A stretch of 43,969 nucleotides of DNA, taken from NCBI GenBank assembly GCA_027313505.1, contig DAHVDN010000005.1, positions 51,702-95,670 of the forward strand. The letters are read 5' to 3'. Every line of letters begins with the position of its first letter. Within the stretch, counting starts at the first letter, position 1. The notes under the pieces are model-generated. The model was not told the DNA's origin. It did no database searches and saw only the letters and a program-made list of their open reading frames with translations. Of this stretch, positions 9,163 to 17,877 are shown piece after piece. The translations under genes and the position numbers were made by a program. The stretch comes from Candidatus Dormiibacterota bacterium. GTDB lineage: Bacteria > Chloroflexota > Dormibacteria > Aeolococcales > Bog-877.

Positions 9163-9175
9163 GGCGGTGATGGCG

Positions 9176-10933
9176 CTACCCACCGACGCCGGCAAAGCTT
9201 GGAGCCCCAGCGTTCAGCGGCTGACCGGGACCGAAGGTGGTCAGGGGAACGGTTCCTGTGCCATCCTGGTTGGCCAGAAAGAGCTCCATGTAGCCACCTG
9301 CGGCGCGGGTGTAAGCCAGCTCACGACCGGAGGTGTCGACGGCGGCGTACACGGGATACTCCCGGGCCACCGCACCGGCCACCGAGGACTCTGTGGCCGT
9401 GGTGGGTGAGAGCGCGACCAACCCTCCGGAGGAGAGGTGCACCAGGATGGAGCCAGAGCTCAGAAAGGCCAGCGGCTGTCCGGCATTCCGGAGCAGGAGG
9501 TGGATGGGATCGGCGGCATTGGCGGGTTGATACAACCACACCGCGGGAGAGGCGCCGGTGCCGACGGCAAAGGCCAGGCTGGTTCCCTGAGGGCCCCAGA
9601 CCGGGCTTCCCTCATCACCGGCAGCGGAGGTGCCCAGGTAGGTGACCGCGCGCAGGGCGGGGCTGAGCAGGGCGACGCGCGAAGCCGAGCCCGATGGGCT
9701 GGCGACGGCAGCCAATACTGAGCTGTCCGGGCGCCATGCCAGCGGTCCTCCGAGACTTGCGGGAGCGCTCAGCGTCACCGCCACATTGGTGACCACGGTG
9801 TAGACCCGCAGCGCTCCCGCCGCCAGGAAGGCGAGCTGCTGGCTATCCGGACTCCACACCGCGGTGGTGGTCGCCGCGCTACCAAGGACGATTGAGGCCT
9901 TCCCGGTGGCGAGGTCGGTCACCTCGATCCCAACTGCTCCGGCCAGCTCAGTTGCCAGGTACTGGCCGTTGGGAGAGACCGCGGCGAGACTGTAGTGCTG
10001 CCCCGCTGGCGCGGTCGCCAAGAGCCGGAGGGCCGGTGGGTCCCCGGGAACCTGCGGGGGCGAGGCGGCCAGGACCTCGGTGTAATCGCTGGGGGAGGAT
10101 CCCGCTGGAAAGTCGATGGTAGTCGTGCTTCCCAATTTGCCCACCGTGAACTTCACTCTGGCAGAGGCTTGAAGGTGATTCCCGTCAACATCGAGAGCCC
10201 TCTTGCTGACCGCCACGGTGTAGGCCGTCCCCGGCTGAAGGGGATGGACGGGGTTTAGCAGAAAGCGGCCCGGAACCTTCGGGTTACCGGCTATCGAGTA
10301 CCCGCCCGGTGGACTCGGGCTGAGCGAGACCGCGCTGACCACCGATTTAAGGCTCATGGCCCGGTCGAAGTTGATCGATATCGCCTGGTCCGGCCCGAGC
10401 ACCCCCCGGTTGGCAGGGAATATGGAGCTCAGAGACGGCCCGCCTTCGGTAGAGAACCCCCAGGAGTGGGATAGGGCGTTCACGGCCCCCTGACGGGATG
10501 CGACCCCCCCCGCCAGGTTGACGCGGTAGGTCGTGACCACTGCCCACGGGTGGGTCGGGTGAACCAACCGCATGATCCGGCCCCCATCGCTCCAGACGAA
10601 ATGGCAGCCGGTGGGCCGACCGCGCCAGGCCTTGGCGAGGTCGCAGCCCGGCGCAGGTCGACCTTTCCTATTCTTCAAGGTGAGTCGCCTCTCAACCGAT
10701 ATCTGGTTCATCGGCACGGTGAAGATGATCTCGAGGGGCACATTGGTGTGCACCGCGCCCTGGCTGGGGGGCGGGAAGACGTCCGTGATCTGGGGAGGCG
10801 ACAACGGCCCGCAGCCGGAGAGCGCCGCGGCCAGCAGACCGAAGGCGCAGCATGCGGCGACCGCTCGTGCGCGGCTCAACAGTCGCAGGCGCAGGGGCCG
10901 AACCCTCAAGGTGGGCTCCCTTGCCCGCCACAT
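9176..10933 (-). CDS. Lipoprotein with Ig-like (Big_5) N-terminus and propeller-like C-terminus
   Basis: The protein starts with a basic stretch and a hydrophobic segment (AVAACCAFGLLAAALSGC) whose LSGC is a lipobox, so it is probably a lipid-anchored exported protein. Two Ig-like modules of the bacterial Big_5/SbsA type follow: PPQITDVFPPPSQGAVHTNVPLEI, then a second with DQAISINFDRAMSL. The C-terminal half has blade-like repeats resembling TolB/WD40 propellers (TTTAVWSPDSQQLAFLAAGALRVYT, LAWRPDSSVLAAV, GSPVWGPQGTSLAFAVG). ATG at 10933 is chosen for a signal peptide of normal size. An in-frame TTG at 10966 would add 11 residues. Function is unknown; ligand binding or a surface scaffold is likely. 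Confidence 0.7.
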   Translation of the reverse strand: MWRAREPTLRVRPLRLRLLSRARAVAACCAFGLLAAALSGCGPLSPPQITDVFPPPSQGAVHTNVPLEIIFTVPMNQISVERRLTLKNRKGRPAPGCDLAKAWRGRPTGCHFVWSDGGRIMRLVHPTHPWAVVTTYRVNLAGGVASRQGAVNALSHSWGFSTEGGPSLSSIFPANRGVLGPDQAISINFDRAMSLKSVVSAVSLSPSPPGGYSIAGNPKVPGRFLLNPVHPLQPGTAYTVAVSKRALDVDGNHLQASARVKFTVGKLGSTTTIDFPAGSSPSDYTEVLAASPPQVPGDPPALRLLATAPAGQHYSLAAVSPNGQYLATELAGAVGIEVTDLATGKASIVLGSAATTTAVWSPDSQQLAFLAAGALRVYTVVTNVAVTLSAPASLGGPLAWRPDSSVLAAVASPSGSASRVALLSPALRAVTYLGTSAAGDEGSPVWGPQGTSLAFAVGTGASPAVWLYQPANAADPIHLLLRNAGQPLAFLSSGSILVHLSSGGLVALSPTTATESSVAGAVAREYPVYAAVDTSGRELAYTRAAGGYMELFLANQDGTGTVPLTTFGPGQPLNAGAPSFAGVGG

Positions 10934-11006
10934 GGTGATCCGATGTCGGCCGCCCCAGGCGGCCAAAGCGGATCGAGTCTCCGGCCCCCGGCCCCCGCCG
11001 AAGCTG

Positions 11007-12350
11007 TCAGCCGATCTCGGCGAGATCGAGGGCCGCCAAAGGCTGAGCAGGGGCCGCCACCACGTCTATCCGAGCCTCGCGCTCTCCACAGGCTGTGGAG
11101 GCGACCTGAGCTCCATCGATCAGCTCCGGAGCGGAGCTCCCGTAACTGCCCTTGACACTTCCGTCCGTGAGCAGCGCCACCGCCACCTGGTCTGCCTGGC
11201 TGACCAGCACACCCCCGCTCACCCGCTGGTCTCCGATGTACTCCAGAAGCGCCTCGAAGTCAACGATCCGTGCGGGCAGGTTGACGAACGCGGTGGTGGC
11301 CACTATCAGTGCGGCGACCGACGCCACAAGCTCCGCCGGAAGCTCCACAGCGTCTATCAGGCCGTGACCCTGGGCCACGGTGCGGGCGATCTCCTGCAGT
11401 GCGGCCTTGCCCCTACGGTAGGTGCCGTCCGCACGCTGCTGGGCCTGGACCACGTCCCCACCTCGAAAGAGTATGTGTCCGCGGCCTCGGTCCTCTCCTT
11501 CACCGTGCACGCTGACATAGCCGGAGAAGCGGTCCTGGCTCAAAGTCTTCAACAGCATCGGAAAGTTCAGGAAGCTGGCCTTCAGCCCGGAGTGGAGCGC
11601 CTCCCCTGCGGGCATCGGAACGAGCACTGAAAGCTGGCTGCGAGTGGCACCGGCCACGGGCTTCTGGGGAGGTGCCGACGGCGCCACCGGCCGACCCTGC
11701 GGACGCGCGCCAGCGGGCGCGGATGGAGATGGGTTAGCCGCCGAGGGCCTGGGGGATGGGAGCGCGCCCGATCCCGCCGTTGGGGTGGGCACCGCGGCGC
11801 GCATCACGGGGGGAATCGGCTGTGGCGCCGGGGCCTGGAACGGTGGGATATCGGTCATGTCCTCCTCCGGGACGGCCGCTGTGCGGCCGGAGATCGAATC
11901 CAGCCAGTCTCCATCATCCACATCCTCCGAGCCGGTGGCGAAAGACTGGTAGGTGGCGGGGGGAGGCGCGGCAACAAGATCCGCCTGCTTCTCCCGCGGG
12001 AAGCTCGCTTTGGTGGCAGCTCGGACCGGGACTTCGGAGCCGGTCGCCGCTGCCTGGCTGTGCCATCTGGACAGAAGGTCCTCGGTGGAGCTGTTGATGG
12101 TCTCCTCCGGTGGCAGCTTGGCGCGCGGATTGAAGGTGTACTCGCCACTGGTCCAGTCCAGCGACGAGAGCACCGCTGCCTCGCCCTCCTCCCCATCTGA
12201 CACTGCGTGGAACAGGTGCCCAAACAGGAAGTGCAGGGCACACCTCTGCCCATCGCTCTCCAGCGAGAGCGTTCCTGTCGCCCTGTCCTGCTGCATCGTT
12301 TGGAGCAGTTCGGCGACGGTCGCCGGTCCGATGCTGCCCTGATTTTGCAC
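11007..12350 (-). CDS. DUF4388 (PATAN-like) protein with three related modules
   Basis: The N-terminal ~95 residues match the DUF4388 pattern: VAELLQTMQQDRATGTLSLES, then LHFLFGHLFHAVSD, then SGEYTFNP. A Pro/Ala/Ser-rich linker of about 150 residues follows. Two further segments repeat the same layout: FPMLLKTLSQDRFSGYVSVHG with GHILFRGGDVVQAQ, and FEALLEYIGDQRVSGGVLVSQ with VALLTDGSVKGSYG. DUF4388 modules occur in signalling and gliding/polarity proteins, usually as one domain. No catalytic or membrane part is seen. The start is GTG at 12350. It diverges from the FemAB gene across 92 bp that contain an imperfect dyad (GACCGACC...GGTTGGTC, near 12389-12410). Confidence 0.72.
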   Translation of the reverse strand: MQNQGSIGPATVAELLQTMQQDRATGTLSLESDGQRCALHFLFGHLFHAVSDGEEGEAAVLSSLDWTSGEYTFNPRAKLPPEETINSSTEDLLSRWHSQAAATGSEVPVRAATKASFPREKQADLVAAPPPATYQSFATGSEDVDDGDWLDSISGRTAAVPEEDMTDIPPFQAPAPQPIPPVMRAAVPTPTAGSGALPSPRPSAANPSPSAPAGARPQGRPVAPSAPPQKPVAGATRSQLSVLVPMPAGEALHSGLKASFLNFPMLLKTLSQDRFSGYVSVHGEGEDRGRGHILFRGGDVVQAQQRADGTYRRGKAALQEIARTVAQGHGLIDAVELPAELVASVAALIVATTAFVNLPARIVDFEALLEYIGDQRVSGGVLVSQADQVAVALLTDGSVKGSYGSSAPELIDGAQVASTACGEREARIDVVAAPAQPLAALDLAEIG

Positions 12351-12442
12351 GGTGCGGAGTCACTCCTGACGGCCCGAACTTAGGAACGGACCGACCCTCC
12401 CCGGTTGGTCGGCGAGATACTAGCATAGGCGGACGGGACTTC

Positions 12443-13498
12443 ATGGGGTGGGAGCCCCTCCTCAAAGGACCGAGGTCTGCCAGAATTGCCCAGTTGATGG
12501 CGGGAGTCACGGCGACCGGAGGGGCTGCCGAGTGGGATGAGCGGCTCCTGCTCTGGCCGAGAGCCAACCTTCTGCAATCGTACAGGTGGGGCGCAGTTCA
12601 GGGGCGAGCTGGGTGGAGCACCGAGAGGCTGCTGGTGGAGTCCCCCTCTGGCGCCCTTCCGGTGACCGCCCTGGTGGGGCGGGTGGGGGTGGCAGGGCTC
12701 ACCAGGCTCTACGTGCCTCGGGGCCCGGTGTGTGCCCCGGATGACCTGGATGCATTCGTGAGCGCGATGGAGGCGCTCCAGGATTTGGGGCGCCGTCGTC
12801 GCGCTCTGGTACTGGAGGTGGAGGTCCCGTGGGAGGCTGGTGAAGTGCCCTCCGACCATCCGCTGCGGGCCTTCCGCCCGGGGCACCCGAGGCAACCGCT
12901 GGCGACTGTGGTGGTGGACCTGCGTCCTAAGGGCGAGGAGCTAATTAGCTCCTTTCACGCCAAGACCCGGTACAACGTGCGGCTGGCAGAGCGCCGGGGA
13001 GTCACCGTGCGGCCGGGGACGCTCGCCGAGCTCAGTTCATGTATCCGCGCCACCGAGGCACGCCAGCGGATCCGTCTACCCTCCGACGGGCATCTTCGGG
13101 CGGTCTGTGAGGAGCTCGGCCAGGACGCCTGGGTGCTCGTGGCCGAGGTTGAGGGAGAGGTGGCCGCCGGGGTCCTGCTTGCCCGCTGGGGCGAGCAGCT
13201 GGTCTACCTCTACGGCGGGGCGACCAATCGGCAGCGTCAAGCTATGCCCAACTACCTGTTGCACTGGCGCGCGATGATGATGGCCCATGAGGAGGGTTGC
13301 TGGAACTATGACCTGTGGGGTATCCCCGACAACGATTCGGCCCGCCACCCCTGGCACGGATTGGCGCAATTCAAGCGGGGCTTCGGGGGTCGCGAGGTGA
13401 CCTACGCTGGCTGCTGGCTGCTGGAGTTGCGACCGCTGGGGGGGCGTATGACCACCGCAGCAGATGCGGTCCGCGAGCAGCTTAGGAGACGACGGTGA
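12443..13498 (+). CDS. FemAB-type peptidoglycan aminoacyltransferase
   Basis: Predicted to add amino acids to the peptide of lipid II or peptidoglycan using aminoacyl-tRNA (FemX/FemAB family). It has the two-GNAT-lobe layout: an N-terminal NLLQSYRWGAVQ, central ISSFHAKTRYNVRLAERRGV (the LHKKTRYNI-type family motif), and C-terminal YDLWGIPDND with GLAQFKRGFGG. The 351-residue length is normal. The start is ATG at 12443; an in-frame ATG at 12497 is a shorter option. The last codon overlaps the GTG of the next gene, so the two proteins are translated together. Confidence 0.87.
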   Translation: MGWEPLLKGPRSARIAQLMAGVTATGGAAEWDERLLLWPRANLLQSYRWGAVQGRAGWSTERLLVESPSGALPVTALVGRVGVAGLTRLYVPRGPVCAPDDLDAFVSAMEALQDLGRRRRALVLEVEVPWEAGEVPSDHPLRAFRPGHPRQPLATVVVDLRPKGEELISSFHAKTRYNVRLAERRGVTVRPGTLAELSSCIRATEARQRIRLPSDGHLRAVCEELGQDAWVLVAEVEGEVAAGVLLARWGEQLVYLYGGATNRQRQAMPNYLLHWRAMMMAHEEGCWNYDLWGIPDNDSARHPWHGLAQFKRGFGGREVTYAGCWLLELRPLGGRMTTAADAVREQLRRRR

Positions 13499-14130
13499 GA
13501 AAGGATGGACACGGGCGGGAGCCGGACCCGGACACCCCGTACTTCCCCACCTACGAGGAGCTGGCTTCCGACCTGCTGGAGGGGATGGAGCGGATCGGCC
13601 TGGTGGTGCAGGATGTCGGCCACGAACTGGAACCGAGCACCGGGGAGCGGACTTTCCAGTGCACTCTGAGGCTGCCTGGAAGCGAACCCCCCCACCGCTA
13701 CCTGGCTACAGTCCATTTCCACTGGGACGCGCTGCTCACCTACCTCGGAACCTACGGACCTGGCAGCGAATGCGACCTGTACCACGACGACGATGAGGCC
13801 TGCACCCACCGCGAGCCCCACCCCGCGATCGAGCTGGTGACCGAATACGATCTCGGGGACGGCGGCTATGCGCTCCGAGAGCTCGGAGAGGTGCAGGCAT
13901 GGATCGACACCGTGCAGGGTCTGCTGACAAGGGCGGTCCCGGTGGAGGAAGGGCGGGTTGTGCACCTCGGACTTACGGTGCGGGAGGGAACCATCTGGGT
14001 GGACCGCTTCGCTGCCGAGCAGGTCTGGTATCTGGACCTCTCCGCGGCTCCTGACCTCCACGAGATCTGTGCCACCGTTCAGGCCACCCTCAAGGCCACT
14101 CCGGCGCTGGCGGACCGGCTGCCCCTCTGA
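13495..14130 (+). CDS. Unknown protein coupled to the FemAB gene
   Basis: A 211-residue soluble protein of no recognised family. It is acidic overall, with no signal peptide or membrane segment. Notable stretches are YEELASDLLEGMERIGLVV near the start, TVHFHWDALLTYLGTYG, an acidic/His cluster DLYHDDDEACTHREPHP (about residues 92-108), and WIDTVQGLLTR. The GTG start overlaps the FemAB stop (GTGA), which suggests a functional link to the aminoacyltransferase. The 3' end overlaps the convergent folK gene by 41 bp. Confidence 0.7.
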   Translation: MRKDGHGREPDPDTPYFPTYEELASDLLEGMERIGLVVQDVGHELEPSTGERTFQCTLRLPGSEPPHRYLATVHFHWDALLTYLGTYGPGSECDLYHDDDEACTHREPHPAIELVTEYDLGDGGYALRELGEVQAWIDTVQGLLTRAVPVEEGRVVHLGLTVREGTIWVDRFAAEQVWYLDLSAAPDLHEICATVQATLKATPALADRLPL

Positions 14131-14641
14131 TCGGAACCGGGCGCGCCCAGCTTCCCGTCAACTGCTCTCTGGCGATCTCAATAACGGACAGGTCCGAGCC
14201 CGCCGGATGCCATTCCGGGACCAGGGCGGCGGCACCGGCGAGCAGATGCGGCCGGTCGAAGAGGGCGGGGTGTGGGAGTGAAAGACGGGGCCCTGCCGCC
14301 GTCTCTCCCAGAACAAGAACAACGTCCACGTCCAAAGTCCGGGGTCCCTTGGGCACTGACCGGAGTCGGCCCGCCGAGTTCTCCGCCTCCTCGGCAAGGG
14401 CCAGCCACCCCAGGCCGTCCAGAGGTGCCTCCATCAGCAACAGCTGGTTGAGGTAGTCGGGTTGCGGAGGAGCCCCCCTGGGGCGGGTGTTCCACCTGGG
14501 GGTGCTGGCGAGCAGGCGGGCGCCTGACCGTTCCAGACTCTGGGTGGCCAGGGTCAGCCACCGATCTCTAGCTCCAAGGTTGCTGCCCAGGGACAGAACC
14601 GCCCGGCGGCTCTCGAGGTGTTCAGGCAGTGTCCTCACCAC
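14090..14641 (-). CDS. folK: 2-amino-4-hydroxy-6-hydroxymethyldihydropteridine pyrophosphokinase
   Basis: HPPK transfers pyrophosphate from ATP to hydroxymethyl-dihydropterin just before the FolP step in folate synthesis. Family motifs are present in order: VLSLGSNLGARDRWL, WNTRPRGAPPQPDYLNQ, GPRTLDVDVVLVLGE and LPHPALFDRPHLLAG. The gene uses one of two adjacent GTG codons (14641 or 14638), the second overlapping the folP stop as GTGA. This gives about 183 residues, normal for FolK. A longer open frame continues upstream but covers folP and should not be used. The C-terminal codons overlap the convergent unknown gene by 41 bp. Confidence 0.9.
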   Translation of the reverse strand: MVRTLPEHLESRRAVLSLGSNLGARDRWLTLATQSLERSGARLLASTPRWNTRPRGAPPQPDYLNQLLLMEAPLDGLGWLALAEEAENSAGRLRSVPKGPRTLDVDVVLVLGETAAGPRLSLPHPALFDRPHLLAGAAALVPEWHPAGSDLSVIEIAREQLTGSWARPVPIRGAAGPPAPEWP

Positions 14642-15777
14642 GGCTCGGCTCGCTCGACCTGCCCAAGGCGCTGGGCCACCAGGGCGGCATCGTGCATCGC
14701 TGCCACGTCGTGGACGCGAACCACCTCGACCATCCGCCCGGCGGCCCATGCGACCGTCGCAGCGGTGCCCATCAGCCGCCCCTCCACGGGTCGGTTTCCC
14801 AGCAACCATCCAACCAGTGATTTGCGGGATGTGCCCAGCAAAAGGGGTTTCCCCAAAAGGCGTAGCTGCTCCAGGTGACCGAGGACCATGAGGCTCTCCG
14901 CAGGGGTCTTGCCAAACCCGATACCGGGATCCAACATGATCTTGGAGGAAGGTATTCCGGCCTTTCGGGCGAGTGTGAGGCTGTCGTCCAGGCCGCTCAG
15001 GACCTCCCCCACCAGGTCGTGATATCCGGATAGGTCGCGGTTGTGCATGGCGACGACAGCCGCTCCGTGCGCCGCCACAACCTCCGCCATCTGCGGATCC
15101 CTCCGCAGCCCCCAGATGTCGTTGACGCAGACCGCCCCGGCTCTGAGCGCAGCATCCGCCACCGCCGCCTTCCAGGTGTCCACAAACACCGGAACCGGTA
15201 GGGCTCTCGAGATCCTGGCCACCGCTGGAACCGTCCGCTCCATCTCCTCATCGGCACTCACCGGCAGGTGGCCCGGGCGGCTGCTCTCCCCGCCGATGTC
15301 AATGGCGTCGGCGCCGTCCTCCACCATCTGGGCGGCTCGGTCAAGAGCTGCTCCAGCGGACCTTCCGACCCCATCCCCGCTGAAGGAGTCCGGGGTTACG
15401 TTGACCACTCCCAGGAGCCGAGTCACTCTACCGAAGGCCCACCGGTGGCCGCCGAGTTGCAGCGGCCGGGGGGGCCCTTGAAGAGCGGTCACCGCGACGC
15501 GAAGGACCCCACCGAGCCGCTGCGTTCCTAGTGCGTGGCCGAGGTTCCCAACCTCCTGGAGCGGTCCCTGCACCACCACTCCATGAGCATGAGCAGACAC
15601 CGTGAGCTGGGAATTGGCGTCCGTACGGGCCCCTAGCTCCTCCATGGCCCCACCGACGAGCAGCAGGCAGACCCAAACACCCGTGGGCGAGACGCTGCGG
15701 TCGAGCAGTCGCAGGGGGAACGTCGGGTCGAGCTTGATGGCCATTCCTTTGAATTCTGCGCCGACACCTTCCACCAC
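14635..15777 (-). CDS. folP: Dihydropteroate synthase, long form
   Basis: FolP joins pterin pyrophosphate to p-aminobenzoate. The catalytic barrel shows GVVNVTPDSFSGDG, DAIDIGGESSRPG, VFVDTWK, VNDIWGL, MLDPGIGFGKT and LLGTSRKS. Upstream of the barrel, about 100 further codons look coding. Their pattern (GGAMEELGARTDANSQLTVSA, then VVVQGPLQEVGNLGHALGTQ, then LRVAVTALQ) resembles the N-terminal domain of long dihydropteroate synthases in Chloroflexi, Firmicutes and archaea. I therefore place the start at GTG 15777 (380 residues). Alternatives are ATG 15744 or, for a barrel-only protein, GTG 15492. The stop overlaps the folK start. Confidence 0.88.
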   Translation of the reverse strand: MVEGVGAEFKGMAIKLDPTFPLRLLDRSVSPTGVWVCLLLVGGAMEELGARTDANSQLTVSAHAHGVVVQGPLQEVGNLGHALGTQRLGGVLRVAVTALQGPPRPLQLGGHRWAFGRVTRLLGVVNVTPDSFSGDGVGRSAGAALDRAAQMVEDGADAIDIGGESSRPGHLPVSADEEMERTVPAVARISRALPVPVFVDTWKAAVADAALRAGAVCVNDIWGLRRDPQMAEVVAAHGAAVVAMHNRDLSGYHDLVGEVLSGLDDSLTLARKAGIPSSKIMLDPGIGFGKTPAESLMVLGHLEQLRLLGKPLLLGTSRKSLVGWLLGNRPVEGRLMGTAATVAWAAGRMVEVVRVHDVAAMHDAALVAQRLGQVERAEPW

Positions 15778-15828
15778 CTGGCGTCTTGTGCTTAGAATCG
15801 CAGTGCATGGCTGGGCGAGATTAGGCCC

Positions 15829-17850
15829 ATGCTGAACGTAGCCATTCTGGGCCACAGTCACGACGGCAAGACGACCCTGGCGGAGGCGCTGCTCTTCGCA
15901 GCCGGAGCGGTGCCACGACTGGGGTCGACAGAGCAGGGAAACGCGACCCTCGACTACGAGCCAGAGGAGCAGCATCGCCATATCTCCGTGCAACTGGCGA
16001 TGGCCACGGTGAGCTTCGCAGGCGACCAAATCACCCTGATCGACTGCCCAGGGTTCCAGGATTTCGAGGGGGAAGCGCTCGCCGCCGTCCAGGTTGCCGA
16101 CGCTGCGGTGGTCACAGTCAGCGCGTGCTCCGGAGGGGTGCTGTCGGTGGGCACGAAGGCCGCCTGGCACCTCCTCGAGCGGCGCGGACTTCCCCGTCTC
16201 GTGGTCATGACCAAGCTCGACAAGGAGCACTCCGACTATGGGGCGACCCTGAGGGCGCTCAGCGAGCAGGGGACACCTCGACCTGTGACACTCCAGCTCC
16301 CGATAGGGGTGGAGCACGAATTCAAGGGAGCGGTAGACCTGCTCAGCCGGCGGGGTCTTTACTTCGACGAGCGGGGCGGTTATGAAGAAGCAGCGCCACC
16401 GGCGGAGCTGGCGGAGGAGATCGAGCATCGGCGGCAGGAGCTTGTGGAGGCCATCTGCGAGTCCGACGACGAGCTCTTGGAGCAGTACCTCGAGGGGGTG
16501 GAACCGGAGCCTGCGGAGCTGCAGACCGCGCTCCTCAGGGCAACCGCGGCTGCCCGGCTCGCACCCGTGCTGCTGGCGGCGCCGGCCAGGGCGCTGGGGG
16601 CGCGCAGGGTGCTGGAGGCGCTCGGTGCCTTCCTGCCCCGCACGCAACCCGCCGCCGACTCTGCAAACCCCTGCCTCTTCGTTTTCAAAACAGTCGCGGA
16701 TTCCTTTGGGAAGGTCTCCTACTTCCGGGTTGTCAGTGGGACACTCCGGGCGGACGCCCATCTGGTGAACGCTCGCAACGGGCACGAGGAGCGAGTCGCC
16801 CGCCCTTTGCGTCCTCGCGGGAAGGCGCTGGAGCCGGTGACAGAGGTGCACCAGGGAGAGATCGGGGCCGCCGCGAAACTGCTCCACACCGCCACCGGCG
16901 ACACCCTAGGCCCCAAGGGGTGCCAGGCCGCTGCCCCGATCGAGTTTCCCCGCGCCTCCTACACCATGGCGATCCGTCCGCGGAACAAAGGGGACGAGGA
17001 GAAGGTCCATGCCGGACTCACCCACCTCCTGGAGGAGGACCCCACGTTGAGTCTGGAGCAGGAGCCGTCCACCAGGGAGACCCTCCTGCACGGACTGGGC
17101 GACGTGCACCTCGAGGTCACCCTGGAGAAACTCCGCCGCAAGGCGCAGGTGGAGGCGGTCCTCGCGACCCCCCAGGTCCCGTATCGGGAATCTATCCATG
17201 GAGCAGCCCGACAACAGCATCGCTACAAGAAGCAGTCGGGCGGTGCGGGGCTGTTCGGGGATTGCACCATCGAGATCGAGCCGTTGCCGCGAGGCAGTGG
17301 CTTCACATTTGAGGACAAGATCGTCGGGGGGGCGATCCCCCAGCCGTTCCGCCTATCGGTCGAGAAGGGTGTCCGCCAGGCGCTGGAGCAGGGGGTCCTG
17401 GCGGGGTTCCCCCTGTCGGACATCAAGGTCACCCTGGTCGATGGGTCGACTCACCCGGTGGACGGCAAGGACATCGCGTTCCAGCTGGCTGGGGCGATGG
17501 CTATGCGGGAGGCGGTCGAAAGGGCCGGGCCTTATCTCCTGGAGCCAGTGATGGAGGTCGAGGTGACCGTCCCCCAGAATCAGATGGGTGACGTCATCGG
17601 TCATCTCAACTCGAGGAGAGGGCACATCGCCGGAATGGTCCTGGCGGCGGAGGGCTTTGAGAACATCTCCGCTCAGGTGCCTCTGGCCGAGATGTACCAC
17701 TTCCCGATCGAGCTGCGGGCGCTGACGCAGGGAAGGGGCCACTACACCATGCGGTTCAGCCATTTCGAAGAGATCCCCACGCAGGTGGCTCAGCCGATCA
17801 TCGAAGCGCACCGCTCGACAGTGCATGCGCGGGAGTCCGCCACTGCGTGA
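15829..17850 (+). CDS. Elongation factor G-like GTPase (EF-G2-like)
   Basis: A 673-residue paralogue of EF-G with all expected regions: G domain (about 1-270), domain II (FGKVSYFRVVSGTL), domain III (DEEKVHAGLTHLLEEDPTL), and domains IV-V (GGAGLFGDCTIEIEPL, YLLEPVMEVEVTVPQNQMGDVIGHLNSRRG). The GTPase motifs are altered: the P-loop is GHSHDGKTT, switch I reads HRHISV where EF-G has RGITI, G3 is DCPGFQDF rather than DTPGHVDF, and G4 is TKLD rather than NKMD. This suggests a specialised factor rather than the housekeeping EF-G, which is not in the window. ATG 15829 follows a plausible -10 TAGAAT (15793-15798). It diverges from folP across about 51 bp. Confidence 0.85.
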   Translation: MLNVAILGHSHDGKTTLAEALLFAAGAVPRLGSTEQGNATLDYEPEEQHRHISVQLAMATVSFAGDQITLIDCPGFQDFEGEALAAVQVADAAVVTVSACSGGVLSVGTKAAWHLLERRGLPRLVVMTKLDKEHSDYGATLRALSEQGTPRPVTLQLPIGVEHEFKGAVDLLSRRGLYFDERGGYEEAAPPAELAEEIEHRRQELVEAICESDDELLEQYLEGVEPEPAELQTALLRATAAARLAPVLLAAPARALGARRVLEALGAFLPRTQPAADSANPCLFVFKTVADSFGKVSYFRVVSGTLRADAHLVNARNGHEERVARPLRPRGKALEPVTEVHQGEIGAAAKLLHTATGDTLGPKGCQAAAPIEFPRASYTMAIRPRNKGDEEKVHAGLTHLLEEDPTLSLEQEPSTRETLLHGLGDVHLEVTLEKLRRKAQVEAVLATPQVPYRESIHGAARQQHRYKKQSGGAGLFGDCTIEIEPLPRGSGFTFEDKIVGGAIPQPFRLSVEKGVRQALEQGVLAGFPLSDIKVTLVDGSTHPVDGKDIAFQLAGAMAMREAVERAGPYLLEPVMEVEVTVPQNQMGDVIGHLNSRRGHIAGMVLAAEGFENISAQVPLAEMYHFPIELRALTQGRGHYTMRFSHFEEIPTQVAQPIIEAHRSTVHARESATA

Positions 17851-17860
17851 CCGCAGCGGT

Positions 17861-17877
17861 TATAATTGCACGTGCAA
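17861..17877 (+). promoter_or_regulatory. Pirin promoter: TATAAT with overlapping 12-bp palindrome
   Basis: TATAAT (17861-17866) is a perfect -10 hexamer in GC-rich surroundings. Its last T begins the perfect palindrome TTGCACGTGCAA (17866-17877), which would cover the transcription start. A second dyad, ACCAC-N5-GTGGT (17877-17891), abuts it. No good -35 is seen. A repressor bound here would block initiation, so the pirin gene is probably regulated, but the regulator is unknown. Confidence 0.5.

Noticed and set aside
10572-11630. A 352-codon plus-strand frame over the lipoprotein and DUF4388 genes
   Set aside because: Covers the ends of two real minus-strand genes and has no domain features.
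15778-16887. A very long minus-strand open frame running from folP across the EF-G-like gene
   Set aside because: It is the antisense shadow of a well-supported EF-G-like gene; only the folP part downstream of about 15777 shows family motifs.
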